Positions 21,654-32,864 of a stretch of DNA of 64,000 bases are shown here, one piece after another (position 1 is the first letter of the stretch; every line of letters begins with the position of its first letter). Location of the stretch: positions 36,931,501 to 36,995,500 of the forward strand of contig NC_080563.1 in NCBI RefSeq assembly GCF_030253575.1, written 5' to 3'. Both the position numbers and the translations under genes were made by a program. Below the pieces are notes generated by a model. The model was not told the DNA's origin, made no database searches, and was given only the letters and a program-made list of their open reading frames with translations. This DNA comes from Rhododendron vialii. Lineage: Eukaryota; Streptophyta; Magnoliopsida; Ericales; Ericaceae.

Positions 21654-23014
21654 ATTACTAGAAGTTTGGAGATCGAAGTTGCTCCATTGGGATGTTCATA
21701 TGTAGCGTAGTAGTTCTTTCTGTGCCATTTAGAATATTTTATGGTTTTATTATGTTTAAACTGACTATATATCATAGATGGTTTGCTATGTATGTTATAC
21801 GAGAATTGGATGCTTGCTGATGAATCAAGCTATATATACTTTTACTGGGCTTCTGTTATTGAGTTCTTTGATCTCTATGGAGAGTAATTTGTATGTTCTA
21901 TTATATATCTCTGAATCCAGAGCGAGTCGTTACATTTTTTCGTATCATCCTGAATTGCTTATTTTCCATTGGACTATGAATAAAGGAGGGCTGCAATTTA
22001 CCCCGTGTTGTGCAGGTGGTCTATATGTGTTAGAAAATTGTGGTTATTTTATATCCGAATTTCAGCGGTTTCAGTTTTTTTTTTTTTTGCTAATGAAAAG
22101 GGAATGGAGGGGGCCGACCAGGCACGGCGACCTGCTCCAACCACCTTATTTTTCAGCTGTTTCTGTTTACCTTTGCTTCGCATTGATCATTCGCTTACGA
22201 CTGTATTCCTGTGAGAACTTACTGATATGTTTGGGACAAGTGGAGGGTAAGAACGGGAATTGAACTGTATTTTGTTGAATTGCTTATATTATCCATGCGT
22301 GAGCCCTAAATTTTCGAGTTTCATGCTGTCACCAGCGGCCACCACCGGCCAATTCCAATGGATCCGGATACTATGAGGATATTTTTAATTTCTGTTGGGA
22401 GAAAAATATGCTAAATTTATGTGGCTAATTGTGTGCATCAACTAGATTTAACATGGTTTTTCTTTCTTTCAAAACGACACCATTTCATTTTGAGAAAGGT
22501 TTGTCTTGTCGATCACCGTTGGATCTCTTCACTAATGCGTTGGTAATTCCGTATTAAAACCCTCACAGAGGATCTGGATATGCCCTTTTTTATATCAACA
22601 ATTCAGCAGTTTCTCATGAGCTTTGTTTCAAGTTGACATGCTTTTGAGCTTTCTCAATTTCCCGACTCTTACCAGACTCAACTGCATTGTTATTATTTTG
22701 TTCAGCTGATTGAATAGGTCATTCATGTATGAAAAAATCTACAGCATATTTTAAACATATTCGTCGACCAATTATTCACAGAAGATGTGATTTGGTCATC
22801 CATATATCAAATTAGTCTACGTTTTCATGAACTATTCGATCAGTGGGCAAATCAAAGAACAATCAACGTTGCAGATCTGATTGTATTTCTCCAGGAACTC
22901 ATTGAATTCTGGTTCTCTCTGACATGTTCATCTTCTTGTTGATTTGGTCTGTGCAATAATTCTTGTTTAGTTATCAGTAATAAAAACAATTTCATTCATC
23001 ACAAGGGGAAAAAA
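21654..23014. other. Diverged 3'-flank repeat copy 3, then unassigned sequence
   Basis: 21,654-21,850 keeps AGAAGTTTGGAGATCGAAGT, TTAGAATATTTTATGG and GAGAATTGGATGCTTGC in the order of the other two copies. The foldback element at 21,212 sits exactly at its left edge. The 161-residue open frame at 21,778-22,263 has no domain. The rest to 23,014 holds nothing I can identify. Confidence 0.4.
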
Positions 23015-23450
23015 AAGGTAAATACCAAAATTACCCTTGAAGTTTTAAAAAATTAGAGATTGTCCCCTCGCGGTTGAGAAATTATCAAAAATAGCCTCTG
23101 TCGCATAACAAATTACTCACTTGGCACGACAAGGGGGTATTTTTACGAATATCCGACGAAATTTGTTTAACATCATCAAATCTTAATTACAACAGACCAA
23201 AATAACTATTTGTAGCCCGCGAAAGGCTATTTTAACACTTGTACAACCTTTCACAAGCTACAGAAGAACAATGTGATCCATTGTGATTAGGATGTAATGG
23301 TGTCAGACAGATTCCGTCGAATTTTCTAGTGGCTAAATCACGACAAGGGGGTAATTTGGATGCAACAGGGAGTAATCTGTAATTCCTCTAACGTGAGAGG
23401 GAAATCTTTACTTTGTAGAAACCTCGGGGGTGATTTTGGTACTTTACCCT
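23015..23450. mobile_element. TIR element with GGTAAA.TACCAAAAT.ACCC ends
   Basis: The left end GGTAAATACCAAAATTACCC pairs with the complement of the right end, GGTAAAGTACCAAAATCACC. Inner blocks with ACGACAAGGGGGTA occur in direct order at 23,127 and 23,341. It is similar in style (GAGGTTT following the TIR) to the larger element at 54,871-56,872. No transposase is present. Confidence 0.55.
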
Positions 23451-23867
23451 AAAAATATAAAATGGAATGATCTCATGGTATAATTAATTGTGATACAATA
23501 TTTGTAAATTCTAAACTTAGAGATTCTCATGCCAAGAAGACATGGTTGCTGCTGCTTTCTATTTTAGGAAGAATAAGAAATTTATAGATGATAAAACAAT
23601 TTACACAGGGGATTACAACCCAAAAAACCAAAAATAGAAATAAAGCTACATTGTTACAGAAGTTTCAGCACTAGCTCTATTCAAAAAGGGTATATCCCCG
23701 TTGAGCAAGACAATGGGCCTGATGGGTATTCTGGGAAAACCTGCAGAATGATAGCATGGAAATATCTTGACCACGGTTGCGCAACAAATATCGTCTGCAA
23801 AGCTGGACTCCTCCTTGCTATCTGCATTAATTTAAACAAACATAATAAATATGTGCAACATTGTAAT

Positions 23868-25739
23868 TGTAACGACCCGATTTTTAGGAACGTTAATTTA
23901 ATAAATTTTTCACATTTATTAAATAGAAAGAAACATAAAGTCATTACAAGCCAAATTATCCCTAAATTCGTGTTACACTTATTTAAATAGATAAGGGAGG
24001 GGTACTAGGGTAACTTCTACTCTTCTGGACGTCCGTCTCCTTCTGCATTATTCTGCTCAGTACTGAACTCCTCCAAATTATAAAATTCCTCATGTTCGTC
24101 TCTAAACTCTGGCATAAGATGACAGAGTCACAAAGTAACACCGTGAGCAATTAAGCCCAACAGCTAACTCTTATCCCTATGTCTCATACACTAACAAAAA
24201 TAACACATAACAATTTGTCAAAAACAAAATTTAGCATCACAAAAATAATCAAAGGTGTCGGTGTCTTTCAGAGTTATCGCAGCGTATCATAAACTGTGTC
24301 ATCATTTTTCAAGTATCGATTCCACTTTCCATTTTATTCTCTCGAGCATTGGTTCCGCTGACCATCTTTCAGGACCTACCGGGCTCCCATGCTAAGTTCA
24401 GATTTTGCCACCCAAAAGCACTGATTCCGCTGACCATCTCTTTCAAGACCTGCCGGGTTCTCAGTCTTTAATCATTTCCCATTTCATAACGCATACAGGG
24501 CACTAGTTCCGCTGACCATTCTTTCAGGACCTACCGGGCTCCTAGGCAACACACACACACACCCGAGCCATGATTCCGCCGACCATTCTTTCAGGACCTA
24601 CTGGGCTCTCATGCTCACACACGCACACTTGAGCCATGATTCTGCTGACCATCTTCCATGGACCTACCGAGTTCTCATGCTCACACAATCATTAATCTTT
24701 TCCACATTTCATTTCTCGTTTCTCGTGTTTCGTAGACATGCATCATTTTCTCGCGCTCACATTAATCTTTCAAAGTTTGCTACAATTATGCGATAATAAT
24801 AAATCACTAATTTCACGCATTTCTATTTTTGACAACATTAAAAATTATAACATCACAACTTATCGACAAACATGCAATTAATTAAGCATTACAACGATAA
24901 AATCAACTTCTCAACTTAAACAATTTAATCATGTGATATCATAAAAATAATAAATAAATAGTTAAACATATAGCACATCAACATTATACTTAGGTGAGTA
25001 GATAAGAGATTTCTACCGTTCTTTTTGGCGGTAGAGCTGCTACGAAGTACGTTGGGTGAAATCGTGGGCGGAGTAACGTCGTTTCGGCTTGATCGAAGAA
25101 TAAAAAGAGAATAGTTTTTTTTTTTCCTTCTTTCCCTCTTTTCTTTCTCTCCTTCTATTCTCTCCTTCTATTCTACTTACTTGGTGATGTGTGTGGTGTG
25201 TGGAATGGAGGAGAGGGGTGAAGCCTATTTATACCCATGAAAGAAGAATCTAGAAAATCATAACCATATCTTATAAAATCTAATAATATCTAAATCAAAT
25301 CTAATAATATTCAAATCAAATCTAAGAAAATCCAACTATATCTAATAATATCTAATCAAATCTTATAAAATCTTATAATATCCAATAAAATCTATATAAT
25401 ATCTAACAAAATCTTTGTAATATCTAATAGAATCCAATCAAATCTTAATATATCTAAGTATATCTTAGGATATCCAATCAAATCTTATCTTAATCCAATG
25501 TAATCTTATTCTAGATTTTTAGGATTATGAAGTAGGGCTAGGGTTCTATAATAGTTGGGTATAAGGATATCAAGGTTCAAGATATAGAAAGAATAAAAAT
25601 AAAAATCATATGATATCAAAGGGTTTTTAATGGCTAGCTCCTAAGGTTAAATTATAATACAATCACTTTAATAAATGATAAAAGAATTTTAGTAAAAGAA
25701 TTATAATAAAAAATTGACGTGAAAATTCAGGTCATTACA
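23868..25739 (-). repeat. 3' LTR of the Ty3/gypsy element
   Basis: 1,872 bp, begins TGTAACGACCCG and ends TCATTACA on the plus strand. Read on the minus strand it has a TATA box (TATAAATAGG, complement at 25,224-25,233), about 500 bp of U3 upstream of it made of repeated AATCTAATAATATC-like phrases, and a very long R-U5 (~1.35 kb) containing the five-unit tandem repeat. It differs from the partner LTR by scattered substitutions and several small indels. Confidence 0.95.
24340..24690 (-). repeat. Five-unit tandem repeat inside the 3' LTR
   Basis: Units of about 60-80 bp each carry CCGCTGACCAT followed by TTTCAGGACCTACCGGGCTC on the plus strand, with unit-specific changes. The partner LTR has the same five units at 31,430-31,770. 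They lie in the R-U5 part, downstream of the TATA box on the minus strand, so they would be transcribed. An analogous transcribed repeat exists in the solo LTR at 59,453-59,550. Confidence 0.8.
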
Positions 25740-25752
25740 TCCTACCCCCCTT
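25740..25752 (-). other. Polypurine tract of the Ty3/gypsy element
   Basis: On the minus strand AAGGGGGGTAGGA ends exactly at the 3' LTR boundary (25,739). This is the expected primer site for plus-strand synthesis. Confidence 0.85.
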
Positions 25753-25785
25753 AAAATAATTTCGTCCTCGAAATTTAAATACGCA

Positions 25786-26430
25786 CTATGATGGAAATAG
25801 GTGAGGGTAATTCTTTCGAACTGCATTCTCTCGTTCCCAGGTAGATTCCTCATTTCCTTGATGCCTCCATAAAACTCGCACCAATTTGATCGTTTTTCCT
25901 CGAATGTTCTTCTCGCTGTGATCTTGAATCTCTACTGGTTGTTCCTCGAATGTTGTGTCGTCATTTAGAGTGACGTCTTCCCAATTGATAACATGAGTGG
26001 GATGAGCTATGTACTTGCGTAACATGGAGACATGAAACACATTGTGAACTCGATCCAGCTGTGGTGGTAACGCCAAACGATAAGCTACCGTCCCTATCTT
26101 CTCCAAAATATCAAATGGTCCAATATATCATGGTGACAATTTTCCCTTTTTCCCAAATCGAATCACCCCCCGACTCGGTTTGATTTTGGGAAACACATGA
26201 TCTCCAACTTGAAAAGATAGGGGTCTGTTCCTCTTGTTCGCATAGCTTTTTTGTCGGCTCTGAGTAGTAATCAGCTTTTGTCGTATCACTTTGATCTTTT
26301 CAGTCGTGCTTCTAACCAAATTTGGTCCAACCAATCCAGGTTCTCCAACATCAGTCCAGCAAACAGGCGAGCGACAGGGTCGTCCATATAAGGCTTCATA
26401 AGATGCCATCTCAATACTTGATTTGATAGC
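25786..26430 (-). pseudogene. Integrase C-terminus and chromodomain-like tail (broken)
   Basis: Downstream of a frame change near 26,420-26,430, the minus strand encodes YEALYGRPCRSP and WTDVGE, typical of Ty3 integrases. VGDHVFPKIKPSRG follows (GPF/GPY-type module), then an in-frame TGA at 26,128-26,130, then VAYRLALPP and [10 protein letters not shown]. The final 40 residues, with [19 protein letters not shown], resemble the chromodomain-like tail of chromoviruses, which guides insertion to particular chromatin. The frame ends at 25,786. One frameshift and one stop make it non-functional. Confidence 0.85.
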
Positions 26431-27247
26431 TATTGTTATACGCGAATTCAACCAGAGGTAAATGTCGTTCCCAATTTCCGGAAAAGTCAAGTGCACAAGC
26501 TCTCAACATGTCTTCCAAAATTTGAATTGTCCTTTCCGTCTGCCCGTCCGTTTGAGGATGAAAAGCGGTACTGAGTCGAATGTCTGTTCCCATTGCTTTC
26601 TGCAACCCCTTCTAAAAGTTTGACACAAACCGCGGGTCTCGATCAGATACTATGGACATAGGTACCCCGTGTAATCGCACAATCTCTTGAATATAGAGCC
26701 AACTCAGAGTTTCCATGTTCTCAGTCATTTTTACCGGTAGAAAATGTACAGACTTGGTGAGACGATCTACGATTACCCAAATGGCAGTGTTTGACTTTGG
26801 TGATCTAGGCAATCCAATTACAAAATCCATATAAATGTGCTCCCATTTCCAGGTTGGAATCTGTAAGGGTTGGAGATCTCCCCCTGGCTTTTGATGCTCA
26901 GCCTTGACTTGTTGACAAACCAAGCAAGTTGACACAAAGTTAGCCACATCCTTCTTCATTCCCTCCCACCAATATGTTCTTCGCAGATCATGGTACATCT
27001 TCGTACCACCCGGATGAACAGCGAAGTTTGAGTGATGAAATTCTCGTAGTACGGCTTCTCGGAGGGTGCCAATGTTGGGCACAAAAATCAAACCCTTGAA
27101 TCTAAGGCTATTGTCAGTGTGAATTGTCCACCCAGTAAGGGCTTTTCCTGCAGCTATCTGGAACCGTATAAACTCACAATCTTGTTCAAACCTTTGTGCC
27201 AGTAAGATTTCTCGGTGTAGTGCAGGTACAACAACAATAGCACACAA
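26411..27247 (-). pseudogene. Integrase zinc-binding and catalytic core (broken)
   Basis: Minus-strand reading shows the HHCC zinc-binding part ([12 protein letters not shown], then CLVCQQVK), the catalytic core with [13 protein letters not shown] (first Asp) and IVSDRDPRF (second Asp), and [13 protein letters not shown] (region of the Glu). A TAG at 26,612-26,614 interrupts the core between the second Asp and the Glu region, at a position that is usually Trp in the family. A TAA at 27,275-27,277 separates it from RNase H in the same frame. It cannot give a full integrase. Confidence 0.9.
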
Positions 27248-27274
27248 GTGTGCTTGTCCATTGTTTAATGATGG

Positions 27275-29167
27275 TTACAGGTTGAACTTGTTAAGTGTCT
27301 CGACCATCTCCCATTCTTTCATAGCTACCTTAGCTTTCTGCTCTCGATTCTTTCGACTCAAAGCATCAGCTACCACGTTAGCTTTGCCTGGGTGGTAAGA
27401 CATGGTAAATTTGTAATCCTCGAGATACTCCATCCACCTTCTCTGTCTCATGTTCAACTCTTTCTGAGTGAACAAGTATTTAAGACTCTTGTGGTCGGTG
27501 AAAACTTCAAATTGCTCACCGTACAGATAATAACGCCAAGACTTGAGAGCGAAGACCACGGCTCCCAACTCCAGATCATGCGTAGGATAATTCCTCTCAT
27601 GCGGTCTAAGTTGACGAGATCCATAGGCAACAACCTTCCCATCTTGCATCAGTACACAACCCAAACCATCCTTAAAGGCGTCACAATAAACTGTGTAACC
27701 TACATTCCGCTCTGGAATGATAAGTATGGGTGCACTGGTCAGTCTCTTCTTCAGCTCTTGGAATGCTTTCTCACAAGCTTCACTCCATTCAAACTTGACC
27801 CCTTTTTGTGTTAACCTTGTCATCGACTTGGCGAGAATTGAAAAGTCCTGAATAAATCGTCGATAATAACCAGCCAATCCTAAGAAACTTCTGATTTCAA
27901 ACACTGACGTGGGTCGCTTCCAATTCAATATAGCTTTTACTTTGCTATCATCCATAGCGATTCCTTCCTTAGACACAACATGTCCCAGGAATTTAACCTC
28001 TTCAAGCCAGAACTCACATTTGCTAGCCTTAGCATAGAGTTGGTTATCTCTTAGCACTTGTAGTACGATTCTGAGTTGTTTTTCGTGCTTCTCCTTTGTG
28101 GCTGAGTATATCAATATGTCATCAATGAACACAACCACAAATCTGTCTAAATAGGGTTGAAAGATTTTGTTCATGAGACACATGAATACAGTTGGAGCAT
28201 TAGTGAGTCCAAATGGCATCACCACAAACTCGTAATGTCCATATCTGGTTCTGAATGCAGTCTTGGGAATGTCTTTGTCTCTGATCCTTAGCTGGTGGTA
28301 CCCTAATCGAAGGTCAATTTTTGAGAAGCAGGTTGCTCCTCTCAATTGATCGAACAGGTCATCAATTCTAGGCAACGGGTAACGATTTTTTATCGTGACA
28401 CGGTTCAGCTGCCTATAGTCGATGCAGAGACGGAGTGTTCCTTCTTTCTTCTTCACAAACAAAGCCGGTGCTCCCCAAGGTGATGTGCTTGGTCGGATAT
28501 ACCCCTTGTCAAGCAGGTCTTGCAACTGATTCTTGAGCTCCTTCAATTCAGCTGGTGCCATGCGGTATGGGGCCATGGAAATTGGTGCGGTTCCAGGTTG
28601 CAGTTCTATTGTGAAGTCCAACTCTCGGCGAGGTGGTAATCCAGGGAGTTCATCAGGAAAGACGTCAGCATATTCACAGACAACATGTGGCAATCCTAAC
28701 TCCTTACGATCAGTTTCTTCCAACTTGAGACTTGCTAGCCATCCAAATAGTTGGTCCTGCCACCTTGACCGTCGATTCGCTGGATTTGGAGTCTGTCTAT
28801 CCCCCTTAAATTTGAAACAGGTTCCATCAGAAGCGTAAGCTGTCACCATCTTTTGATGGCAATCTATGACAGCTCGGTGTGACGATAGCCAGTCCATTCC
28901 CAAAATTATATCAAAGTCAGCCATATCGATTACTCGTAAGTCACAGGTTAAGCGTAGGTTGGCTACTTCTATCTCACACCCTTTACAGATTAGATTTACA
29001 AATATCTTCCCTCCCAAAGGTGATGTTACGTTCATGTTCGATCCTAAGGGTTCTGATTCTAATTCTAGTGCATTTACACAAGCAGTAGAGATGAACGAAT
29101 GCGAAGCTCCGGAATCAAATAAAGCTTGAACACAAGTACTGAATAGCAGTAGCGTACCTTGGATCAC
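27275..29167 (-). pseudogene. Ty3/gypsy pol: protease, reverse transcriptase, RNase H
   Basis: The 630-residue open stretch holds an aspartic protease with [12 protein letters not shown] near residue 16, an RT core with [11 protein letters not shown] and the catalytic [13 protein letters not shown] (IDD in place of the retroviral MDD, normal for Ty3), and an RNase H with [11 protein letters not shown] (the usual CDAS is CDAF here), [10 protein letters not shown] and [15 protein letters not shown]. It lacks its own ATG; it is part of a former gag-pol frame. Upstream, in-frame stops at 29,225-29,227 and near 29,177 cut it from gag. An in-frame TAA cuts it from integrase. It is the longest intact part of the element. 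Confidence 0.93.
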
Positions 29168-29273
29168 AGAGGGATCCTATTCCTCCCTTTCAGCTTGCAG
29201 AGCAAAGATACGCCCTCCAGTGTTCTACTGTGTTCCAATGGGTTTCTTGCCATTCCAATTATTCTGTGGTGGC

Positions 29274-30347
29274 TTAGCTGCTTGTGGCATCTTGATATTT
29301 TGTTGCGACAAAGCCAACAGATTGGAATTGCTGCCGACTTTCACCTCCCATTGGTCTCTCCATTCTGGGCTGAGCACATTGACTGCTACAGTGTCCCAGA
29401 GCTTGGCAATTGTAGCACTGCACAGTCGAAATGTCCCTAACAGTCCCCTGTGGTGGCCTCTGGAATTGATTCTGCATTGGTCTAGTGTTCCTCCACTGCT
29501 GGTTGTTGGGCTGCTGATTGAATGGCCTAGCTGGGTATGGTCCTCGGTTGTTGTTGTTATTGCTACTCTGGCCAGTTCTAATTGGTCCTCCAACGGTGGT
29601 CACCGTCTTTTTCAATCTTGCCTTAGAATCCATGTCTTCCCTTTCCGGCCTCAATGCACATTTCACCACTTCAGAATAAGTGGGAAAAGCGTGCCCAACC
29701 ACAGTCGTACAAGTTGAATTGAGCCCCCATTCGAACCTCCTTGCCTTGTCATCTTCTATCAGAATGATATTCTGAGCATAGTGTGATAGCTCCTTAAACT
29801 TGGCGGCATATTGGGTCACCGTCATGGATTCTTGCTGGAGGTTCATAAATTCCTGCGCCTTTGCTTGTTTCATCGGTATGGGAAAGTACTTGTCTAGAAT
29901 TATGTTCTCGAACTCAGCAAATGTCATAGTCGTGACATTGTGAGTTGTCTCCATCAGCTCCCACCAATTACGAGCCTCTCTTTTCAGCTGATAGGTGGCC
30001 AGGGCCACACAGTCTCCATCTTGAGTGATATCCAAAGTTCGGAATATCACCTTGGTTTCTTTCAGCCAGGCTTCTACCAGGGTCGGGTCAGGTCCTCCAT
30101 GAAAAGCTGGTGGTCGACGCTTGCAAAACTCATTCATCGCTTGCACACGAGTCATCGATCCCTGTGCGATTGCTTGGGGTGGTGGTCGGTTTGCGTTGTT
30201 AGTTGCTGCAATGAAGGCTTGCAGCAGTTGGGCCAGGTCTACCGTTCCGTTCGCTTGGTTAGTAACTGGCAGACCATTGGATGTTGATCCTCCATTCTGT
30301 CTGTTACTAGTATTATCATTTCCTAAGCTATTTCGTGTAGTCACCAT
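29274..30347 (-). pseudogene. Ty3/gypsy gag
   Basis: 357 residues from ATG at 30,347. The retrotransposon gag (capsid) domain lies at about 80-230 (PTLVEAWLKETKVIF, ARNWWELM, FENIILDKYFP). An Asn/Arg/Gln-rich linker leads to a CCHC zinc knuckle at 311-324 (CYNCQALGHCSSQC) that binds RNA. The last ~20 residues leave the family frame: a shift between about 29,276 and 29,340 takes the reading out of line with pol, which normally continues in the same frame in this lineage. The capsid part itself is intact and could act in trans; that is inference. Confidence 0.9.
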
Positions 30348-30957
30348 CTACAAGTTAAAATTTCTAAGGATTTAGTATAGAGACTTCATCTATATAAGAA
30401 AGGCTATATATTAGACTTAACAATGTAATGTGCAACCGTACACAAACAGTAGGCAGACACAAGGGTAAGTGTGCGTACACGAATAATGATCAAGTACTAA
30501 AAGAAGCATATAAAACAAGCAATAATTGAAACAAGTCGAGTACCTCATAGATAGTCAAGGCTTCCTAAGTTAGGTTTTCGTCATCCCTCTTCCTAACTAC
30601 TATATTAAAAGTCCAACCACTGCTAAACCTTCCTAACTGATCTAGAAGATGTTCAAATATCAGACCGTATATATGCCTATCTCAGTCTCGTAGGGTGCTT
30701 CATCTACAAGGAAAGATATATATGTTTTGAATTTCCAAATTCCACATTCGATCCTTGATTTAAGTCATCATCCAATTGTTCGGGAATTCCTAGCTCGGCG
30801 GTACTGTCAATTTCTACACCTTGCTTCAACCCGGAGGTTGTTTTGTCGGAATTTCACCCAATTTGGGACGGTAAACTTAAACTCATTTCACGTTTGTGCA
30901 ATGGTTGAACTATCTTATGGTCTACCCATACTTCCCAAGGCCAAAGTTTTGAACCTA
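30348..30957 (-). other. Untranslated leader of the Ty3/gypsy element
   Basis: About 610 bp between the primer binding site and the gag start. No coding signal or other feature was seen. Confidence 0.7.
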
Positions 30958-30971
30958 GGGCTCTAATACCA
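30958..30971 (-). other. Primer binding site, initiator tRNA-Met type
   Basis: On the minus strand TGGTATTAGAGCCC lies three bases inside the 5' LTR. The common plant site complementary to tRNA-iMet is TGGTATCAGAGC, so one base differs in the core. Confidence 0.85.
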
Positions 30972-30974
30972 AGT

Positions 30975-32864
30975 TGTAACGCCCCGATTTTTAGGAACGT
31001 TAACTTAATAAATTTTTCACATTTATTAAATAGAAAGAAACATAAAGTCATTGCAAGCCAAATTATCCCTAAATTCGTGCTACACTTATTTAAGTAGATA
31101 AGGGAGGGGTACTAGGGTAACTTCTACTCTTCTGGACGTTCGTCTCCTTCTGTATAATTCTGCTCAGCACCGAACTCTTCCAAATTATAAAATTTCCCAT
31201 GTTCATCTCTAAACTCTCACAAAAGTAACACCGTGAGCAATTAAGCCCAATAGCTAACTCTTATCCCTATGTCCCATACACTAACAAAAATAACATATAA
31301 CAATTTATCAAAAACAAAATTTAGCATCACAAAAATAATCAAAGGTGTCGGTGTCTTTCAGAGTTATCGCAGCGTATCATAAACTGTGTCATCATTTTCC
31401 AAGTATCGATTTCACTTTCCATTTTATTCTCTCGAGCATTGGTTCCGCTGACCATCTTTCAGGACCTACCGGGCTCCCAGGCTAAGTTCAGATTTTGCCA
31501 CCCAAAAGTACTGATTCCGCTGACCGTCTCTTTCAGGACCTGCCGGGTTCTCAGTCTTTAATCATTTCCCATTTCATAACGCATACAGGGCACTAGTTCG
31601 GCTGACCATTCTTTCAGGACCTACCAGGCTCCTAGGCCACACACACACACCCGAGCCATGATTTCGCCGACCATTCTTTCAGGACCTACCGGGCTCTCAT
31701 GCTCACACACGCACACTTGAGCCATGACTTCGCTGACCATCTTCCATGGACCTACCGGGTTCTCATGCTCGCACAATCATTAATCTTTTCCACATTTCAT
31801 TTCTCGTTTCTCGTGTTTCGTAGACATGCATCATTTTCTCGCGCTCACATTATTCTTTCAAAGTTTGCTACAATTATGCGATAATAATAAATCAATAATT
31901 TCACGCATTTCTATTTTTGACAACATTAAAAATTATAACATCACAACTTATCGACAAACATGCAATTAATTAAGCATTACAACGATAAAATTAACTTCTC
32001 AACTTAAACAATTTAATCATGTGATATCATAAAAATAATAAATAAATAGTTAAACATATAGCGCATCAACATTATACTTAGGTGAGTAGATAAGAGATTT
32101 CTACCGTTCTTTTTGGCGGTAGAGCGGCTACGAAGTACGTTGAGTGAAATCGTGGGCGGAGTAACGTCGTTTCGGCTCGATCGAAGAATAAAAAGAGAAT
32201 AGTTTTTTTTTTCCCCCTTCTTTCCCTCTTTTCTTTCTCTCCTTCTATTCTCTCCTTCTATTCTACTTACTTGGTGATGTGTGTGGAATGGAGGAGAGGG
32301 GTGAAGCCTATTTATACCCATGGAAGAAGAATCTAGAAAATCATAACCATATCTTATATAATCATAACCATATCTTATAAAATCTAATAATATCTAAATC
32401 AAATCTAATAATATCCAAATCAAATCTAAGAAAATCTAACTATATCTAATAATATCTTATCAAATTTTATAAAATATTATAATATCTTATAAAATCTATA
32501 TAATATCTAACAAAATCTTTATAATATCTAATAGAATCCAATCAAATCTTATTATATCTAAGTATACCTTAGGATATCCAATCAAATCTTATCCTAATCA
32601 TATCATATCTTATCATAATCCAATGTAATCTTATCCTAGATTTTTAGGATTATGAAGTAGGGCTAGGGTTCTAAATAGTTGGGTATAAGGATATCAAGGT
32701 TCAAGATATGGAAAGAATAAAAATAAAAATCATATGATATCAAAGGGTTTTTAATGGCTAGCTCCTAAGGTTAAATTATAATACAATCACTTTAATAAAT
32801 GATAAAATAATTTTTAGTAAAAGAATTATAATAAAAAATTGACGTGAAAATTCAGGTCATTACA
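30975..32864 (-). repeat. 5' LTR of the Ty3/gypsy element
   Basis: 1,890 bp, TGTAACGCCCCG...TCATTACA on the plus strand. The TATA box complement is at 32,308-32,317. It shows an extra ~19-bp phrase near 32,350 and lacks ~25 bp near 31,215 relative to the other LTR. Substitutions are spread evenly, so the pair diverged after insertion. Confidence 0.95.

Larger units (their letters stand above)
23868..32864 (-). mobile_element. Ty3/gypsy LTR retrotransposon, chromovirus type (probably Tekay/Del-like), inactive
   Basis: The 8,997-bp element has two LTRs (TGTAA...TTACA), the target duplication GTAAT at 23,863-23,867 and 32,865-32,869, a tRNA-iMet-type primer site, a polypurine tract, and gag, protease, RT, RNase H, integrase and a chromodomain-like tail in that order on the minus strand. 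PR-RT-RH-IN order defines Ty3/gypsy; the C-terminal chromodomain-like segment and long LTRs suggest Tekay/Del, which is inference. The coding region is broken by several stops and at least two frame changes, so it is not autonomous. It inserted into an older LINE remnant. Confidence 0.93.

Noticed and set aside
21778..22263. 161-residue frame downstream of the J-domain gene
   Set aside because: No domain; includes a homopolymer-coded Phe run and overlaps diverged repeat DNA.
24350..24690. CRISPR-like regularly spaced repeats
   Set aside because: Units are contiguous degenerate tandem repeats inside an LTR of a plant retrotransposon; no unique spacers and no cas genes.
24611..24796. Matching short frames at 24,611 and 31,699
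   Set aside because: They are the same LTR sequence read twice, not a gene family.
28533..29717. Plus-strand frames across the retrotransposon pol and gag
   Set aside because: Antisense shadows of the minus-strand polyprotein.
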